Positions 37,260 to 46,746 of a stretch of DNA of 52,857 nt are shown in pieces. This stretch comes from Chlorobiota bacterium. GTDB lineage: Bacteria > Bacteroidota > Bacteroidia > Bacteroidales > Prolixibacteraceae. Numbering within the stretch: the first letter of the stretch is position 1; each line of letters begins with the position of its first letter. The stretch lies in NCBI GenBank assembly GCA_013152355.1, contig JAADGO010000127.1, forward strand, positions 1-52,857, given 5' to 3'. The notes beneath the pieces were generated by a model, which saw nothing but the letters and a program-made list of their open reading frames with translations, ran no database searches and was not told the origin of the DNA. Position numbers and translations under genes: made by a program.

Positions 37260-38132
37260 ATGGGCAAAAGAAATGTTTTAGGCAGAGGTTTAGGCGCATT
37301 AATCGATGATGCCAATAAAATGAACGAAGGGGGAGGGCATGGCACTTACGATGTCGAGATGAGCCTGATTGAAGTAAACCCTTTTCAACCGCGTTCGAAT
37401 TTCAATAGTGAGGCATTGGAAGAACTCTCCATATCGATTAAAGAGATTGGGCTAATCCAACCACTTACCCTGCGTAAAGCTGCCGAAAACAGGTATCAGA
37501 TCATTGCAGGGGAAAGGCGCTTCAGGGCAGCCCAGATGGCAGGGCTGAAAAGGATACCCGCTTATGTCAGAGAAGCCAATGACGATAGTATGCTCGAAAT
37601 GGCATTGGTTGAGAATATTCAACGCGAAGACCTCGATGCTATTGAAATAGCGTTTAGTTACCACCGTTTAATTGAGGAGTGCAACCTGACACAGGAAGAA
37701 CTGAGCAGCCGTGTAGGGAAAAAACGGTCGACCATTGCCAATTACCTGCGGTTATTAAAATTACCGCCCCTCATCCAAAAAGGCATTCGGGAGAAACATA
37801 TAACAATGGGGCATGCAAGGGCTCTTGTCAATATTGAAGATGCAGATACCCAGGTGGATATATTTGAGCAAACGGTAAAGAATGATTATTCGGTACGCAA
37901 AGTAGAAGAGATTGTCAGTAGCCTTAATAGGGGGAAAAGGGGAAGTACAACGGCGCAGGGTAAAGCTTCGATACCTGAAAAATACCTTGCCGTTAAAAAA
38001 TCGCTGTCAGGTTTTTTCAGGTCGCCCGTTTCATTTTCAATCAACAATAAAGGGAAAGGGAAAATCGTTATCCCTTTCAAGTCGGTTGATGACTTTGAAC
38101 GTATCGTTGAATTGCTGAAAAAGCAGGAATAA
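37260..38132 (+). CDS. parB: Chromosome partitioning protein ParB (Spo0J)
   Basis: A 290-residue parS-binding CTPase. The N-terminal CTP/ParB nuclease-like fold has GERRFRAAQMAG and ENIQREDLDAIEIA, followed by the helix-turn-helix LTQEELSSRVGKKRSTIANYLRL. The C-terminal 50 residues form the dimerisation part with KKSLSGFF. It lies 10 bp after parA. I found no convincing parS site in the window. Confidence 0.96.
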   Translation: MGKRNVLGRGLGALIDDANKMNEGGGHGTYDVEMSLIEVNPFQPRSNFNSEALEELSISIKEIGLIQPLTLRKAAENRYQIIAGERRFRAAQMAGLKRIPAYVREANDDSMLEMALVENIQREDLDAIEIAFSYHRLIEECNLTQEELSSRVGKKRSTIANYLRLLKLPPLIQKGIREKHITMGHARALVNIEDADTQVDIFEQTVKNDYSVRKVEEIVSSLNRGKRGSTTAQGKASIPEKYLAVKKSLSGFFRSPVSFSINNKGKGKIVIPFKSVDDFERIVELLKKQE

Positions 38133-38184
38133 AACCAGCTTGGGTTACTGTATTATTACTTAAATAAGTATTGAAAAAGAAGTG

Positions 38185-38778
38185 ATGTTGAAAACAATGG
38201 GCAGGATTAGTATTGTACTGTTTTTATTATTGGTGATAACCGTACCTTTAAATGCCCGGGAAACCGTTAAGGATACCATCTCAACACAAAAAAAAGTCCA
38301 TTCGCCACACAAAGCCACCATATACTCATTAATATTGCCGGGGTTGGGGCAGGCATATAATAAGAAATACTGGAAGATACCGCTTATTTACATCGGATTC
38401 GGTGCAATTGGTTACTCGATCAACTGGAACAACGGATATTATCAGATTTTTCAGAAAGCCTATAAGGATTTAACTGATAGTGACGATAGTACTACATCCT
38501 ATGAAGAGTTATTTAATCCGGGAGACCTGAATAACCCAACAAGGTATTCGCAGGTGAAGGATCAGTTAAGCAGGGGTGCCGACTATTACAGGAGGAACAG
38601 GGATTTGTTGATAATTAGTGCGTTTGGCTTTTATGCACTCAATATTATTGATGCAAGTGTCGATGCCCACCTTTTCGATTTTGATGTTAGCGATGACCTG
38701 ACTTTTAACTGGCAGCCATCAATAATCCGGTTTGATAGTCAAAATATCTTTTGTATAAATTGCACCATTAATTTTTAA
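38185..38778 (+). CDS. DUF5683 membrane protein
   Basis: A 197-residue protein with a signal-like N-terminal helix (ISIVLFLLLVITVPL) and the conserved segment YSLILPGLGQAYNKKYWKIPLIY followed by a second hydrophobic stretch and a later helix DLLIISAFGFYALNIIDASVDAHLFDFDVSDDL. This is the DUF5683 pattern, regularly found after parB in Bacteroidetes. It is probably an envelope protein; function is unknown. The ATG at 38185 is preferred to the GTG at 38182. It ends 5 bp before the transglycosylase gene. Confidence 0.85.
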   Translation: MLKTMGRISIVLFLLLVITVPLNARETVKDTISTQKKVHSPHKATIYSLILPGLGQAYNKKYWKIPLIYIGFGAIGYSINWNNGYYQIFQKAYKDLTDSDDSTTSYEELFNPGDLNNPTRYSQVKDQLSRGADYYRRNRDLLIISAFGFYALNIIDASVDAHLFDFDVSDDLTFNWQPSIIRFDSQNIFCINCTINF

Positions 38779-38783
38779 TAAGA

Positions 38784-40400
38784 TTGAATATGAGGGAGAA
38801 GGCCTGCATTTTAGCAGTTGTTACACTTTTATTGGCTACCGCTAATTTACAAGGAACAACAAAAGACGGACTAAAGCAGATAAAACAAATAAGGGTAGTT
38901 GCTTTAGATACATCAGGGTACACGCATGAGTACATAGAGCCCGATGAAAACCTAAACGATATTTTTGAGGAGAAGATTGATAACCTCATTGGCTCCTGGT
39001 ACATAAAAAACAGTTTTTTTAATGATAGTAACTTAAGTGCCGAGAATAATTTCCCGGGGGAAGCCTTACCCGATTCGGTTTATATACAACGGCTACAGAA
39101 GATTGATGCCCCCATCGACCTTTCGTACAATAAGGTTGTCCGGAATTTCATTGCATTATATACCCTGAAAAGAAGGGAGCAGGTGGAGGTAATGCTCGGG
39201 CTTTCGGCCTATTACTTCCCGATTTTTGAGGAGGTACTGGATAAATACGAATTGCCACTTGAACTTAAATACCTCCCGATTATTGAATCTGCATTAAACC
39301 CAAGGGCAAGGTCGAGGGCCGGGGCTACAGGGCTTTGGCAATTTATGTACGGAACAGGGAAAATGATGGGGCTGGAGATCACCAGCTTTGTTGATGAACG
39401 CCGCGATGCACTTAAATCAACAGAAGCCGCAGTGAAATACTTGAAACAACTGTACGATGTATACCAGGACTGGTATCTGGTGATTGCTGCATATAATTGT
39501 GGCCCGGGAAATGTAAATAAGGCCATCAGAAGGTCGGGCGGCAAAAAGAATTATTGGTCGGTTTATTACCGGTTGCCCAGGGAAACCAGAGGTTATGTCC
39601 CGGCATTTATTGCTGCTACCTATGTGATGAATTATTACCTTGAGCATAATTTAGTGCCGCGTTTCCCCGAATTCCCAATATTAACAGATACGCTGATGAT
39701 TAACAATTACCTGAACCTTAACCAGGTTGCTTCAACGGTTGATATCGAAATTGAACAACTCAGGGAGTTGAACCCTATGTACAGGAGAGATGTTATCCCG
39801 GCAAAACAGGGGAAACCTTACCTCCTTAGGTTGCCACAGGATAAAATTGCCCAATTCATTGATAATGAGGAGTCTGTTTTTAACTTTGAACGTGAAAAAT
39901 ATTTCCCGGATAACGCACTGGTACAACCGACATCCAGAAACTCTACCCATTATACCCCGATTGACATAAAGGGTAAGTCGAAAGTATATTATAAAGTAAA
40001 GGCAGGCGATAATATCGGATTTATTTCAAGTTGGTTCAATGTACGGGCATCCGATTTAAGATATTGGAACAATGTTTACCGTAACCTGATAAGGGTTGGG
40101 CAAAAGATGGTTATTTATGTTCCTAAAGGTAAAAAAGAATATTACAGTAAGGTTGACGGGATGTCGTTTGAAGCCAAACAGTGGATGATTGGTAAAGCCC
40201 CTGACTCAGCAAAAAAAAGCAAACCTGTACTTATCAACCCCAACTATGTTTATTATACAGTCAGGAAAGGCGATAACCTTTGGACAATTGCAGGGAAGTT
40301 CCCCGGGGTTACAAACAAAGACCTTATGCGGCTGAATAATATTACTGATGCAAGAAACCTGTACCCGGGGCAAAAATTGAAAATCAAAAGAAAGGCATGA
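38784..40400 (+). CDS. LysM-domain membrane-bound lytic transglycosylase (MltD-like)
   Basis: A 538-residue exported protein. The signal peptide ends near LATANLQG. The SLT domain (about residues 120-290) has the catalytic Glu in LPIIESALNPRARSRAGATG and the follow-up YNCGPGNV. Two C-terminal LysM domains (YKVKAGDNIGFISSWFNV and YTVRKGDNLWTIAGKFPG) bind peptidoglycan. It cleaves the MurNAc-GlcNAc bond with 1,6-anhydro ring formation, needing a free 6-OH on MurNAc. SGNH and MBOAT genes, of the type that O-acetylates that position, follow 182 bp downstream. Confidence 0.93.
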   Translation: MNMREKACILAVVTLLLATANLQGTTKDGLKQIKQIRVVALDTSGYTHEYIEPDENLNDIFEEKIDNLIGSWYIKNSFFNDSNLSAENNFPGEALPDSVYIQRLQKIDAPIDLSYNKVVRNFIALYTLKRREQVEVMLGLSAYYFPIFEEVLDKYELPLELKYLPIIESALNPRARSRAGATGLWQFMYGTGKMMGLEITSFVDERRDALKSTEAAVKYLKQLYDVYQDWYLVIAAYNCGPGNVNKAIRRSGGKKNYWSVYYRLPRETRGYVPAFIAATYVMNYYLEHNLVPRFPEFPILTDTLMINNYLNLNQVASTVDIEIEQLRELNPMYRRDVIPAKQGKPYLLRLPQDKIAQFIDNEESVFNFEREKYFPDNALVQPTSRNSTHYTPIDIKGKSKVYYKVKAGDNIGFISSWFNVRASDLRYWNNVYRNLIRVGQKMVIYVPKGKKEYYSKVDGMSFEAKQWMIGKAPDSAKKSKPVLINPNYVYYTVRKGDNLWTIAGKFPGVTNKDLMRLNNITDARNLYPGQKLKIKRKA

Positions 40401-40582
40401 TGCAGGGGCAACCCGTTACCAAAGTTAATTCATAAAGCATAGTACCTCCTTGCTGTGGCATTGCCGGGAGAGAAGCCTCTCATGGATACTTTATTCTGCA
40501 CAACAAACCTTAAAATCATATCCTGTTTTTTTAGCGAATCTCCTTTTTTCATTTTATTTTTACGAGTTATGTAGTACTGCTT

Positions 40583-42025
40583 ATGAAACCGGTAAAAATT
40601 TTTCTGTTTTTTATTTCAATCTTACTGATTCTTGCCGTAGCCTCCTGGTTCGTACCTGCCGAAGGGTACAATCTCCTGGGTTGGGAGGTACGTTTCTTTA
40701 AATTCCCGGTAGAACACAAACCTGCTGTTAATTATATAGATACCATATCTGAAAACACCGCACCTGAAAAAGAAGAAGTGGGAATCCCTGATAAATTTTT
40801 GGCGGGAACAGATACAGCCTCCCAAACTAAAAGAAGGTTGCCGGTAAAAAAGTACGATACTGCCCAATCATTAATCTACCCGTCAGATTCTATAGAAGAT
40901 AACTTGGTTTTATTTAATGAGAAGATTAAACGTATCGATTCGTTGGGAAAACCTTTGAGGATTATGTATTATGGCGATTCCCAGATAGAAAATGACCGGA
41001 TAACTTCGGCTTTCAGAAATAGATTACAGGAAAGGTATGGTGGTTCGGGGAGAGGCTTAGTCCCGGTTTCAGATATTTATAACTCTGCCAACAATTTTGT
41101 AATGGCCGTTTCCGATAACTGGGAGGAAACGACTGTGGTGGGGGCAAGAGGAAAAAAACTGGATGTTGGGTTGTTGGGTCAATCATTCAGGGTAACCCAC
41201 TCAAAAGCAGCTGCCGATTCAACTACCGCATGGGTAAATATCAGGAGCCTTCAACCTCAAAAGCCCGGGGGCTACACGGTTGCCTGTATATTTTACATGG
41301 CACACGGTAAATCATCAATTGAGATTACCCTGGATGAGAGAAGGCAATATGCTCAAAAGCTCTCAACAAAAGGCTATATAAATGAACTTCGGCTTAACCT
41401 TGGAGCTACACCGGAAATGATGAAGGTAGTATTTAGTACGAACTCGGAAATAACCGTTTATGGGTTATCCCTTGAATCGCCAAAAGGAATTATTGTTGAT
41501 AATATTGCGCTCCGGGGCAGGGCATTCCCCGGCTTCTCGATGATGGATACCACAAGGTTCAAACAAATGGCAAATCTGATAAAACCATCATTTTTAATCC
41601 TTCATTACGGGGTGAATGTTGTCCCGAATGTGCGCAATAATTATTCATATTATAAAAAACAACTAAAAGGAGAAATAGCATACATACATAAACAATTGCC
41701 CAAAGTGCCGTTATTATTGATTAGCTCTTCCGACATGGCTCATAAGGTAAACGGGAGGATGCAATCGTATAGCAATATTAGTGCTGTGGTACAAGCACAA
41801 AAAGAGGCAGCCCTGGAGAGCGGGTGTGCTTTCTGGAACCTGTTTAATGCAATGGGGGGGAGTGGCACTATGATTGGATGGGTGGAGAAACAGCCGCCTC
41901 TGGGCAATAAAGATTATGTGCATTTTACAATGCTGGGAGCAAGGAAGGTCGGGAATCTATTTGCCACCGAATTTTTAAAGTATCTCGAAGGTAGCGAGAC
42001 TAATGAATTGATAGCCAATGAGTGA
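40583..42025 (+). CDS. SGNH/GDSL-fold esterase or acetyltransferase, PatB-like partner
   Basis: A 480-residue protein with an N-terminal membrane anchor (IFLFFISILLILAVASWFV) and a periplasmic body. SGNH blocks: the catalytic Ser in RIMYYGDSQIENDR near residue 130, Gly in NIALRGRAFPG, Asn in LHYGVNVV and the Asp/His pair in DYVHFT near residue 455. A long insert between blocks I and II is typical of this group. Its last 8 bp overlap the MBOAT gene (ATGA-type overlap), which means translational coupling. I infer that the pair moves acetyl groups across the membrane onto peptidoglycan or another surface glycan. Confidence 0.87.
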   Translation: MKPVKIFLFFISILLILAVASWFVPAEGYNLLGWEVRFFKFPVEHKPAVNYIDTISENTAPEKEEVGIPDKFLAGTDTASQTKRRLPVKKYDTAQSLIYPSDSIEDNLVLFNEKIKRIDSLGKPLRIMYYGDSQIENDRITSAFRNRLQERYGGSGRGLVPVSDIYNSANNFVMAVSDNWEETTVVGARGKKLDVGLLGQSFRVTHSKAAADSTTAWVNIRSLQPQKPGGYTVACIFYMAHGKSSIEITLDERRQYAQKLSTKGYINELRLNLGATPEMMKVVFSTNSEITVYGLSLESPKGIIVDNIALRGRAFPGFSMMDTTRFKQMANLIKPSFLILHYGVNVVPNVRNNYSYYKKQLKGEIAYIHKQLPKVPLLLISSSDMAHKVNGRMQSYSNISAVVQAQKEAALESGCAFWNLFNAMGGSGTMIGWVEKQPPLGNKDYVHFTMLGARKVGNLFATEFLKYLEGSETNELIANE

Positions 42026-43547
42026 TTCTTTAAAAGAGATAGTCAACCAGTTGCTGATTTATTCACCGGAGCAACCCATTTTGTACACACGTCCGGTATT
42101 CTGGGGGTTGTTTGCAATAATTATGGGGTTATATTCATTCTTTTATAAAAAAAATTCCCTGCGTAACTTCTACCTGCTCGCCATAAGTTTATTCCTGTAT
42201 TACAAGACAAATGGAAGTTTCCTTTTCCTGTTAGTCTTCTCAGCAGTATTAAATTATATTTTCGGGCTTTTACTCCGCCCCGGCAGGAAAAAAGTTTTAC
42301 GGAAAGTATTCCTGGCTACTGGTATTGCTCTGAACTTGCTGGTTCTGGCTTATTTCAAATATGCTTATTTCTTCACCAGTTCATTTAATCAGTTTTTCCA
42401 TACGCAATTTGAGGTAGTCAACTGGCTTATTTTATGGGAAAATAAACTCAGCGGCTCTTCGTTTGATGCTTCAGTAATTCTATTGCCTGTAGGCATTTCA
42501 TTCTATACCTTCCAGGCTATAAGTTATATTGCCGATGTGTACAAACAAAGGGTTGAACCCGTAAAAAATATATTTGATTTTAGTTTTTACCTGGCTTTCT
42601 TCCCACAACTGGTAGCCGGGCCAATAGTTCGGGCATCAGCCTTTATTCCCCAGCTTTATAAGAAATATCAACTGACGAAGGCTGAATTCGGGCATGGGCT
42701 TTTCCTTATTTTAAAGGGCCTGGTAAAGAAGATCATTTTTGCAGATTATATCGCTGTGAATTTTGTCGACCGCGTATTTAATTCACCACTATCCTATTCA
42801 GGGGTCGAAAACATACTGGCTGTTTACGGTTATTCGCTTCAAATATATTGTGATTTCTCCGGGTACACCGATATTGCCATCGGGGTGGCACTGCTTATGG
42901 GTTTCAAATTGCCCATTAACTTTAATGAACCATATAAAGCAATCAGCCTGACAAATTTTTGGCGGCGCTGGCACATCTCGCTATCCCTGTGGTTGCGCGA
43001 TTACCTGTATATCCCTTTAGGGGGGAGCAGAAAAGGAAACTTCAGGACCTATGTGAATTTAATGATCACTATGGTTTTAGGGGGGTTGTGGCATGGTGCT
43101 AATTTACAATTTGTTATATGGGGGGCCATCCACGGGGTAGGATTGGTACTGGATAAAGTATGGCGTAAAATAACCGGACATCAACCTTATAAATTAAGGT
43201 GGCTGAAATACCTGGGTGTTTTTATAACATTTAACCTGGTTACATTTGCCTGGGTCTTTTTCAGGGCACAAAGCTGGGAAATTGTCAAACAATTCTTTTA
43301 TCAGGTTAAGTATCATTTCGATATTGGCATTTTACCAGGTATAATCAATGCCTATGCTTCTCCTTTTAGCATTGCCTTACTTGGGTATATCCTTGTATGG
43401 TTGCCTTTCAAAAGGAAAGAAAAAATACGTGGGTGGTTTATTAAAACCCCCACATTTGTAAAGTTGTTGATTACATTGCTGGTAGTGTTCCTGTTGTACC
43501 AGGCTACCAGCTCCCAGTTGCAGCCATTTATTTATTTTAGGTTTTAA
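42018..43547 (+). CDS. MBOAT-family membrane O-acyltransferase (PatA/AlgI-like)
   Basis: A 509-residue protein with about eleven membrane helices. The MBOAT core is marked by LPVGISFYTFQAISYIADVY, FPQLVAGPIVRASAF, GYTDIAIGVALLMGF, FWRRWHISLSLWLRDYLYIP, and the catalytic His in GGLWHGANLQFVIWGAIHG. It moves acyl groups from a cytoplasmic donor through the membrane to its SGNH partner. Its start overlaps the SGNH gene by 8 bp. It ends 15 bp before the convergent aspA stop. Confidence 0.93.
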   Translation: MSDSLKEIVNQLLIYSPEQPILYTRPVFWGLFAIIMGLYSFFYKKNSLRNFYLLAISLFLYYKTNGSFLFLLVFSAVLNYIFGLLLRPGRKKVLRKVFLATGIALNLLVLAYFKYAYFFTSSFNQFFHTQFEVVNWLILWENKLSGSSFDASVILLPVGISFYTFQAISYIADVYKQRVEPVKNIFDFSFYLAFFPQLVAGPIVRASAFIPQLYKKYQLTKAEFGHGLFLILKGLVKKIIFADYIAVNFVDRVFNSPLSYSGVENILAVYGYSLQIYCDFSGYTDIAIGVALLMGFKLPINFNEPYKAISLTNFWRRWHISLSLWLRDYLYIPLGGSRKGNFRTYVNLMITMVLGGLWHGANLQFVIWGAIHGVGLVLDKVWRKITGHQPYKLRWLKYLGVFITFNLVTFAWVFFRAQSWEIVKQFFYQVKYHFDIGILPGIINAYASPFSIALLGYILVWLPFKRKEKIRGWFIKTPTFVKLLITLLVVFLLYQATSSQLQPFIYFRF

Positions 43548-43562
43548 ATAACAGTTTCTTAA

Positions 43563-44957
43563 TCAAAACCCCAACCGGCAAACAGCTTCAGGGGTGGTCA
43601 GCCCTTCAAATTCCTCCAATGTCACAAAGCCCGATTTAATAGCGGCTTCTTTAATCGTAATTTTTTCAGATGCCGCTTTTTCGATAATCAGTCCGGCTTT
43701 TGAATACCCGATTTTAGGGATTAGGGCAGTTGCCGTTGCTGTCGAATTTTCAACGTTCTGCCTGCATCTTTCTTCGTTGGCAGTCATCCCTAAAATACAG
43801 TGCTCCCTGAAGATTGCCGTTGCATTAATCATGATGGATAAACTTTCCAGTAATGAATGGGCAATAAGGGGTAAAAACTGGTTCAGTTCTAAGTTACCCA
43901 GGCTACAAGCCTGTGCAATTACCATGTCGTGGCCCATGGTCAGCATGGCAGCTTGTGCAACTGCTTCGGGTATAACAGGGTTTACTTTCCCCGGCATGAT
44001 GGAGGACCCTGCCTGCATTTGGGGTAAATTGATTTCGCCCAATCCTGCATCAGGGCCGCTGGAAAGGAGCCGTAAGTCGTTGCTTATTTTTAAAAGGCTC
44101 GAAGCAGCAGCTTTTAAAATACCTGAAACCTCTACAAAAACATCGGTATTCTGAGTGCTGTCAATCAGGTTTTCACTTCGTGCCAGCCCGATATTGGTAA
44201 TTTCGCGCAGCCTGTCGGTTACCCTGAAGATGAACTGGCGTGGCGCCCCCATGCCTGTGCCGATTGCTGTGCCTCCAAGATTGACGGACCTTAGCCTTTC
44301 TTCGCATTTGTATATCCGCCAGCGGTCGCGGTTAAAGGCTTCGGCATAAGCACTCATTTCCCTGCCAAGGGTTGTCAGTACAGCATCCTGTAGCTGTGTG
44401 CGCCCGATTTTTACAATGTGGGCAAACTCCTTTTCTTTTTGTTGGAATGCCTCCTGCAACTCCAGTACGTTTTGTTCCAGCTCCCGGAATAACCTTATTG
44501 CTGCAATTTTTAGTGCGGTAGGGTAGGTGTCGTTAGTTGACTGGTGCAGGTTTATATCGTCTAACGGGGAAATAAAATCGTATTCTCCCGGTTTTCTACC
44601 TGCATGGCGGAGTGCCTGGTTGGCAATCACCTCATTTATATTCATGTTGGTAGAAGTTCCCGCGCCGCCCTGCAATGCATCTACAATAATATGTTTGTTC
44701 AATGCCCCTTCGGCCATTTCGCTGCAAGCCTGCAAAATAAAGGATGCTTTTTCTTTATTTTCCCAAAACCCAAGCAGGTCGTTGGTTTGCGCACAAGCCA
44801 GTTTAACTGCGCCGAAAGCTTTCACCAACTCAGTATGGACAGGCTTCCGGGCAATAGGGAAATTCTCAACTGCCCGGGCAGTGTGGATACCCCAAAGTGA
44901 ATCAATAGGTATATTTTTGCTTCCTAAAAGGTCGGTTTCAGTCCTGTAATTTTTCAT
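43563..44957 (-). CDS. aspA: Aspartate ammonia-lyase
   Basis: A 464-residue enzyme of the fumarase/aspartase superfamily that splits aspartate to fumarate and ammonium. Marks are the superfamily signature GSSIMPGKVNPVIPEAV, STNDTYPTALK and the Thr/Ser residues of the substrate site in GRTQLQDAV. The ORF track uses a TTG at 44975; the ATG at 44957 (MKNYRTETDLLG) fits the family. It is 84 bp after hydG on the same strand. In many anaerobes aspA lies next to hydE/hydF/hydG, so it is probably part of the hydrogenase-maturation locus. Confidence 0.93.
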   Translation of the reverse strand: MKNYRTETDLLGSKNIPIDSLWGIHTARAVENFPIARKPVHTELVKAFGAVKLACAQTNDLLGFWENKEKASFILQACSEMAEGALNKHIIVDALQGGAGTSTNMNINEVIANQALRHAGRKPGEYDFISPLDDINLHQSTNDTYPTALKIAAIRLFRELEQNVLELQEAFQQKEKEFAHIVKIGRTQLQDAVLTTLGREMSAYAEAFNRDRWRIYKCEERLRSVNLGGTAIGTGMGAPRQFIFRVTDRLREITNIGLARSENLIDSTQNTDVFVEVSGILKAAASSLLKISNDLRLLSSGPDAGLGEINLPQMQAGSSIMPGKVNPVIPEAVAQAAMLTMGHDMVIAQACSLGNLELNQFLPLIAHSLLESLSIMINATAIFREHCILGMTANEERCRQNVENSTATATALIPKIGYSKAGLIIEKAASEKITIKEAAIKSGFVTLEEFEGLTTPEAVCRLGF

Positions 44958-45041
44958 CTTGTAAAAAATAAACAAGTTCGTTAAAAGGTCTCAGAATTGA
45001 CTCCGGTTTTTTACAGATTCCCCGCTTTACCCGGAATATCT

Positions 45042-46439
45042 TTAACAATATACATCATCTTTTCCTTGTTCCACCCTGTTTACCAATTTTATTGCCCGTT
45101 GTTTTACAAGCCCGCTCATTGAGTCAATCGAATCCTGAATTAGTTTGATGCCCACTGTTTTTGTTTTTGGGGAGGCATAGTTATGGAGGTATTCCATAAA
45201 CGAAGACAGGGCATTGGGTGCGCAGTGCAGTTTTATATCGCCCGGTTTTGCCAGGTCCATAAAATCTTGCCCGGTACGCCCAAGGCGGTAACAGGCTGTA
45301 CAGAATGAAGGTATGTAGCCCATTGACGCCACATCGCTGATCACCTCGTCTAACGGGCGGTGGTCGCCTAAACTAAACTGCCCGGAAATATCGTCTTCTG
45401 TTTCACTGTTGTACCCTCCCGGGTTTGTACGGCTGCCGGCAGAAATCTGGCTGACACCCAATGCAAAAGTCTCACGCCGCATTTTGGCAGTTTCACGTGT
45501 CGACATGATAATTCCTGTATAAGGAACAGCAAGGCGCAGGATGGCAACAATTTTACGGAAATCAATATCGGAAACAGCAAACGGTGGGTGTGAGGCTAAG
45601 TCGCTGCCTGTTGCCGGCTCCAGCCTGGGTACGCTTATCGTATGCGGGCCAATCCCGAATTTCTCTTCCAGCTCCCGGATATGCTGCATCATTGCCAGTA
45701 TTTCGAATCGGTAATCAAACAATCCGAAAAGGATACCGATCCCCACATCATCAATCCCGGCTTCCATGGCACGGTGCAATGACCAGCCCCTCCAGTTATA
45801 ATCTTTCTTTTTACCACCAATATGGACTTTGCTATATGTTTCACGGTGGTATGTTTCCTGGAATATCTGGTAAGTCCCGATACCCTCACTTTTTAAAGCC
45901 TTGAATTCTTCGGTTTTGAGGGGTGCAACATTCACATTAACCCTTCTTATTTCTCCATGCTCCGACTTTACACCGTATATGGTTTTTATTGAATCCAGCA
46001 CATATTGGAAGCCCCGGGTTGGGTACGACTCGCCAGCCACCATTAATATACGCTTGTGCCCCTGGTTTATTAATATTTGTACCTCGCGGGCAATTTGTTC
46101 CTGAGTTAGTGCATTTCGTACTATTGCTTTATTCGTAGCCCTGAATGCACAATACAGGCATTCGTTTGCACACAGGTTGGAAATATACAAAGGGGCAAAC
46201 AGGACAAGCCGTTTCCCATAAATTGTTTCTTTTACTTTATTGGCAGTATTGAAAAGCTCTTTTATCAGTTCCGGGTCGCTGATACCCGTTAACACTGCAA
46301 CATCGTCCATGCTGAGCCCTTTCATCTCGGCAGCTTTGGCGAGCACTTCTTTTACTTTTACAGCATCAGCAACTTTATGGGCTTCCAAAACTTCCCATAT
46401 TTTTTTCTCATTGATAAAATCGGCAGGTACGTTGTACAT
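45042..46439 (-). CDS. hydG: [FeFe]-hydrogenase maturase HydG
   Basis: A 465-residue radical-SAM enzyme that splits tyrosine and supplies the CO and CN ligands of the H-cluster. The SAM cluster motif is CANECLYC (CX3CX2C) and the C-terminal cluster motif is CTAC followed by 22 residues and a Cys, the HydG-specific CX2CX22C that separates it from ThiH. Other marks are LYISNLCAN and GPHTISVPRLEPATGSD. It follows the ACT-domain gene and precedes aspA, all minus strand. Confidence 0.97.
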   Translation of the reverse strand: MYNVPADFINEKKIWEVLEAHKVADAVKVKEVLAKAAEMKGLSMDDVAVLTGISDPELIKELFNTANKVKETIYGKRLVLFAPLYISNLCANECLYCAFRATNKAIVRNALTQEQIAREVQILINQGHKRILMVAGESYPTRGFQYVLDSIKTIYGVKSEHGEIRRVNVNVAPLKTEEFKALKSEGIGTYQIFQETYHRETYSKVHIGGKKKDYNWRGWSLHRAMEAGIDDVGIGILFGLFDYRFEILAMMQHIRELEEKFGIGPHTISVPRLEPATGSDLASHPPFAVSDIDFRKIVAILRLAVPYTGIIMSTRETAKMRRETFALGVSQISAGSRTNPGGYNSETEDDISGQFSLGDHRPLDEVISDVASMGYIPSFCTACYRLGRTGQDFMDLAKPGDIKLHCAPNALSSFMEYLHNYASPKTKTVGIKLIQDSIDSMSGLVKQRAIKLVNRVEQGKDDVYC

Positions 46440-46449
46440 GGATTCTTTA

Positions 46450-46467
46450 TTTAACTTTAAACAACTT
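46450..46467. repeat. copy of the TTTAACTTTAAACAACTT motif
   Basis: TTTAACTTTAAACAACTT matches the end of the palindrome at 29629-29648 over 18 bp, here in the hydG leader between hydG and the ACT-domain gene. Confidence 0.6.
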
Positions 46468-46479
46468 TTATGCAGGTAA

Positions 46480-46731
46480 TTACTTTTTTGCTAATCCTGA
46501 TTTTACAGATATCCCCTGAATGGCCCCCAGTTTCCCGGTTATGCTCCCCAATTCATCAGGAGTGGCATCAATAACGAGGGTGATAATTGAAGTGTCCCCT
46601 TTGGCATTGGGCAGCCCGGTCCGTGCAAGGATCAGGTTTGAGAACTCACTTAAAATGGTGTTGACGATTCCGGCACACTTTTCACGGTCGTCAATAATAA
46701 TTCCAACAAAACCAATACGTTTATTATTCAT
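46480..46731 (-). CDS. ACT-domain protein, iron-only hydrogenase system regulator type (TM1266-like)
   Basis: An 83-residue single ACT-domain protein. Its pattern RIGFVGIIIDDREKCAGIVNTILSEF and later SIITLVIDATPDELGSITGKLG fits the small regulator family encoded with [FeFe]-hydrogenase maturases. It may sense an amino acid or bind a maturase; the ligand is not known. It heads the minus-strand ACT-hydG-aspA set and is preceded by a structured leader. Confidence 0.85.
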   Translation of the reverse strand: MNNKRIGFVGIIIDDREKCAGIVNTILSEFSNLILARTGLPNAKGDTSIITLVIDATPDELGSITGKLGAIQGISVKSGLAKK

Positions 46732-46746
46732 ACTATTAAAGTTTAC

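Noticed and set aside
43563-44957. Fumarase or argininosuccinate lyase instead of aspartase
   Set aside because: N-terminal and signature segments follow the aspartase branch, and hyd context supports it.
45489-45506. AGTTTCACGTGTCGAC, resembling the parS half-site near TGTTTCACGTGAAACA
   Set aside because: Only one half matches and it lies inside the hydG coding sequence, 8 kb from parAB.
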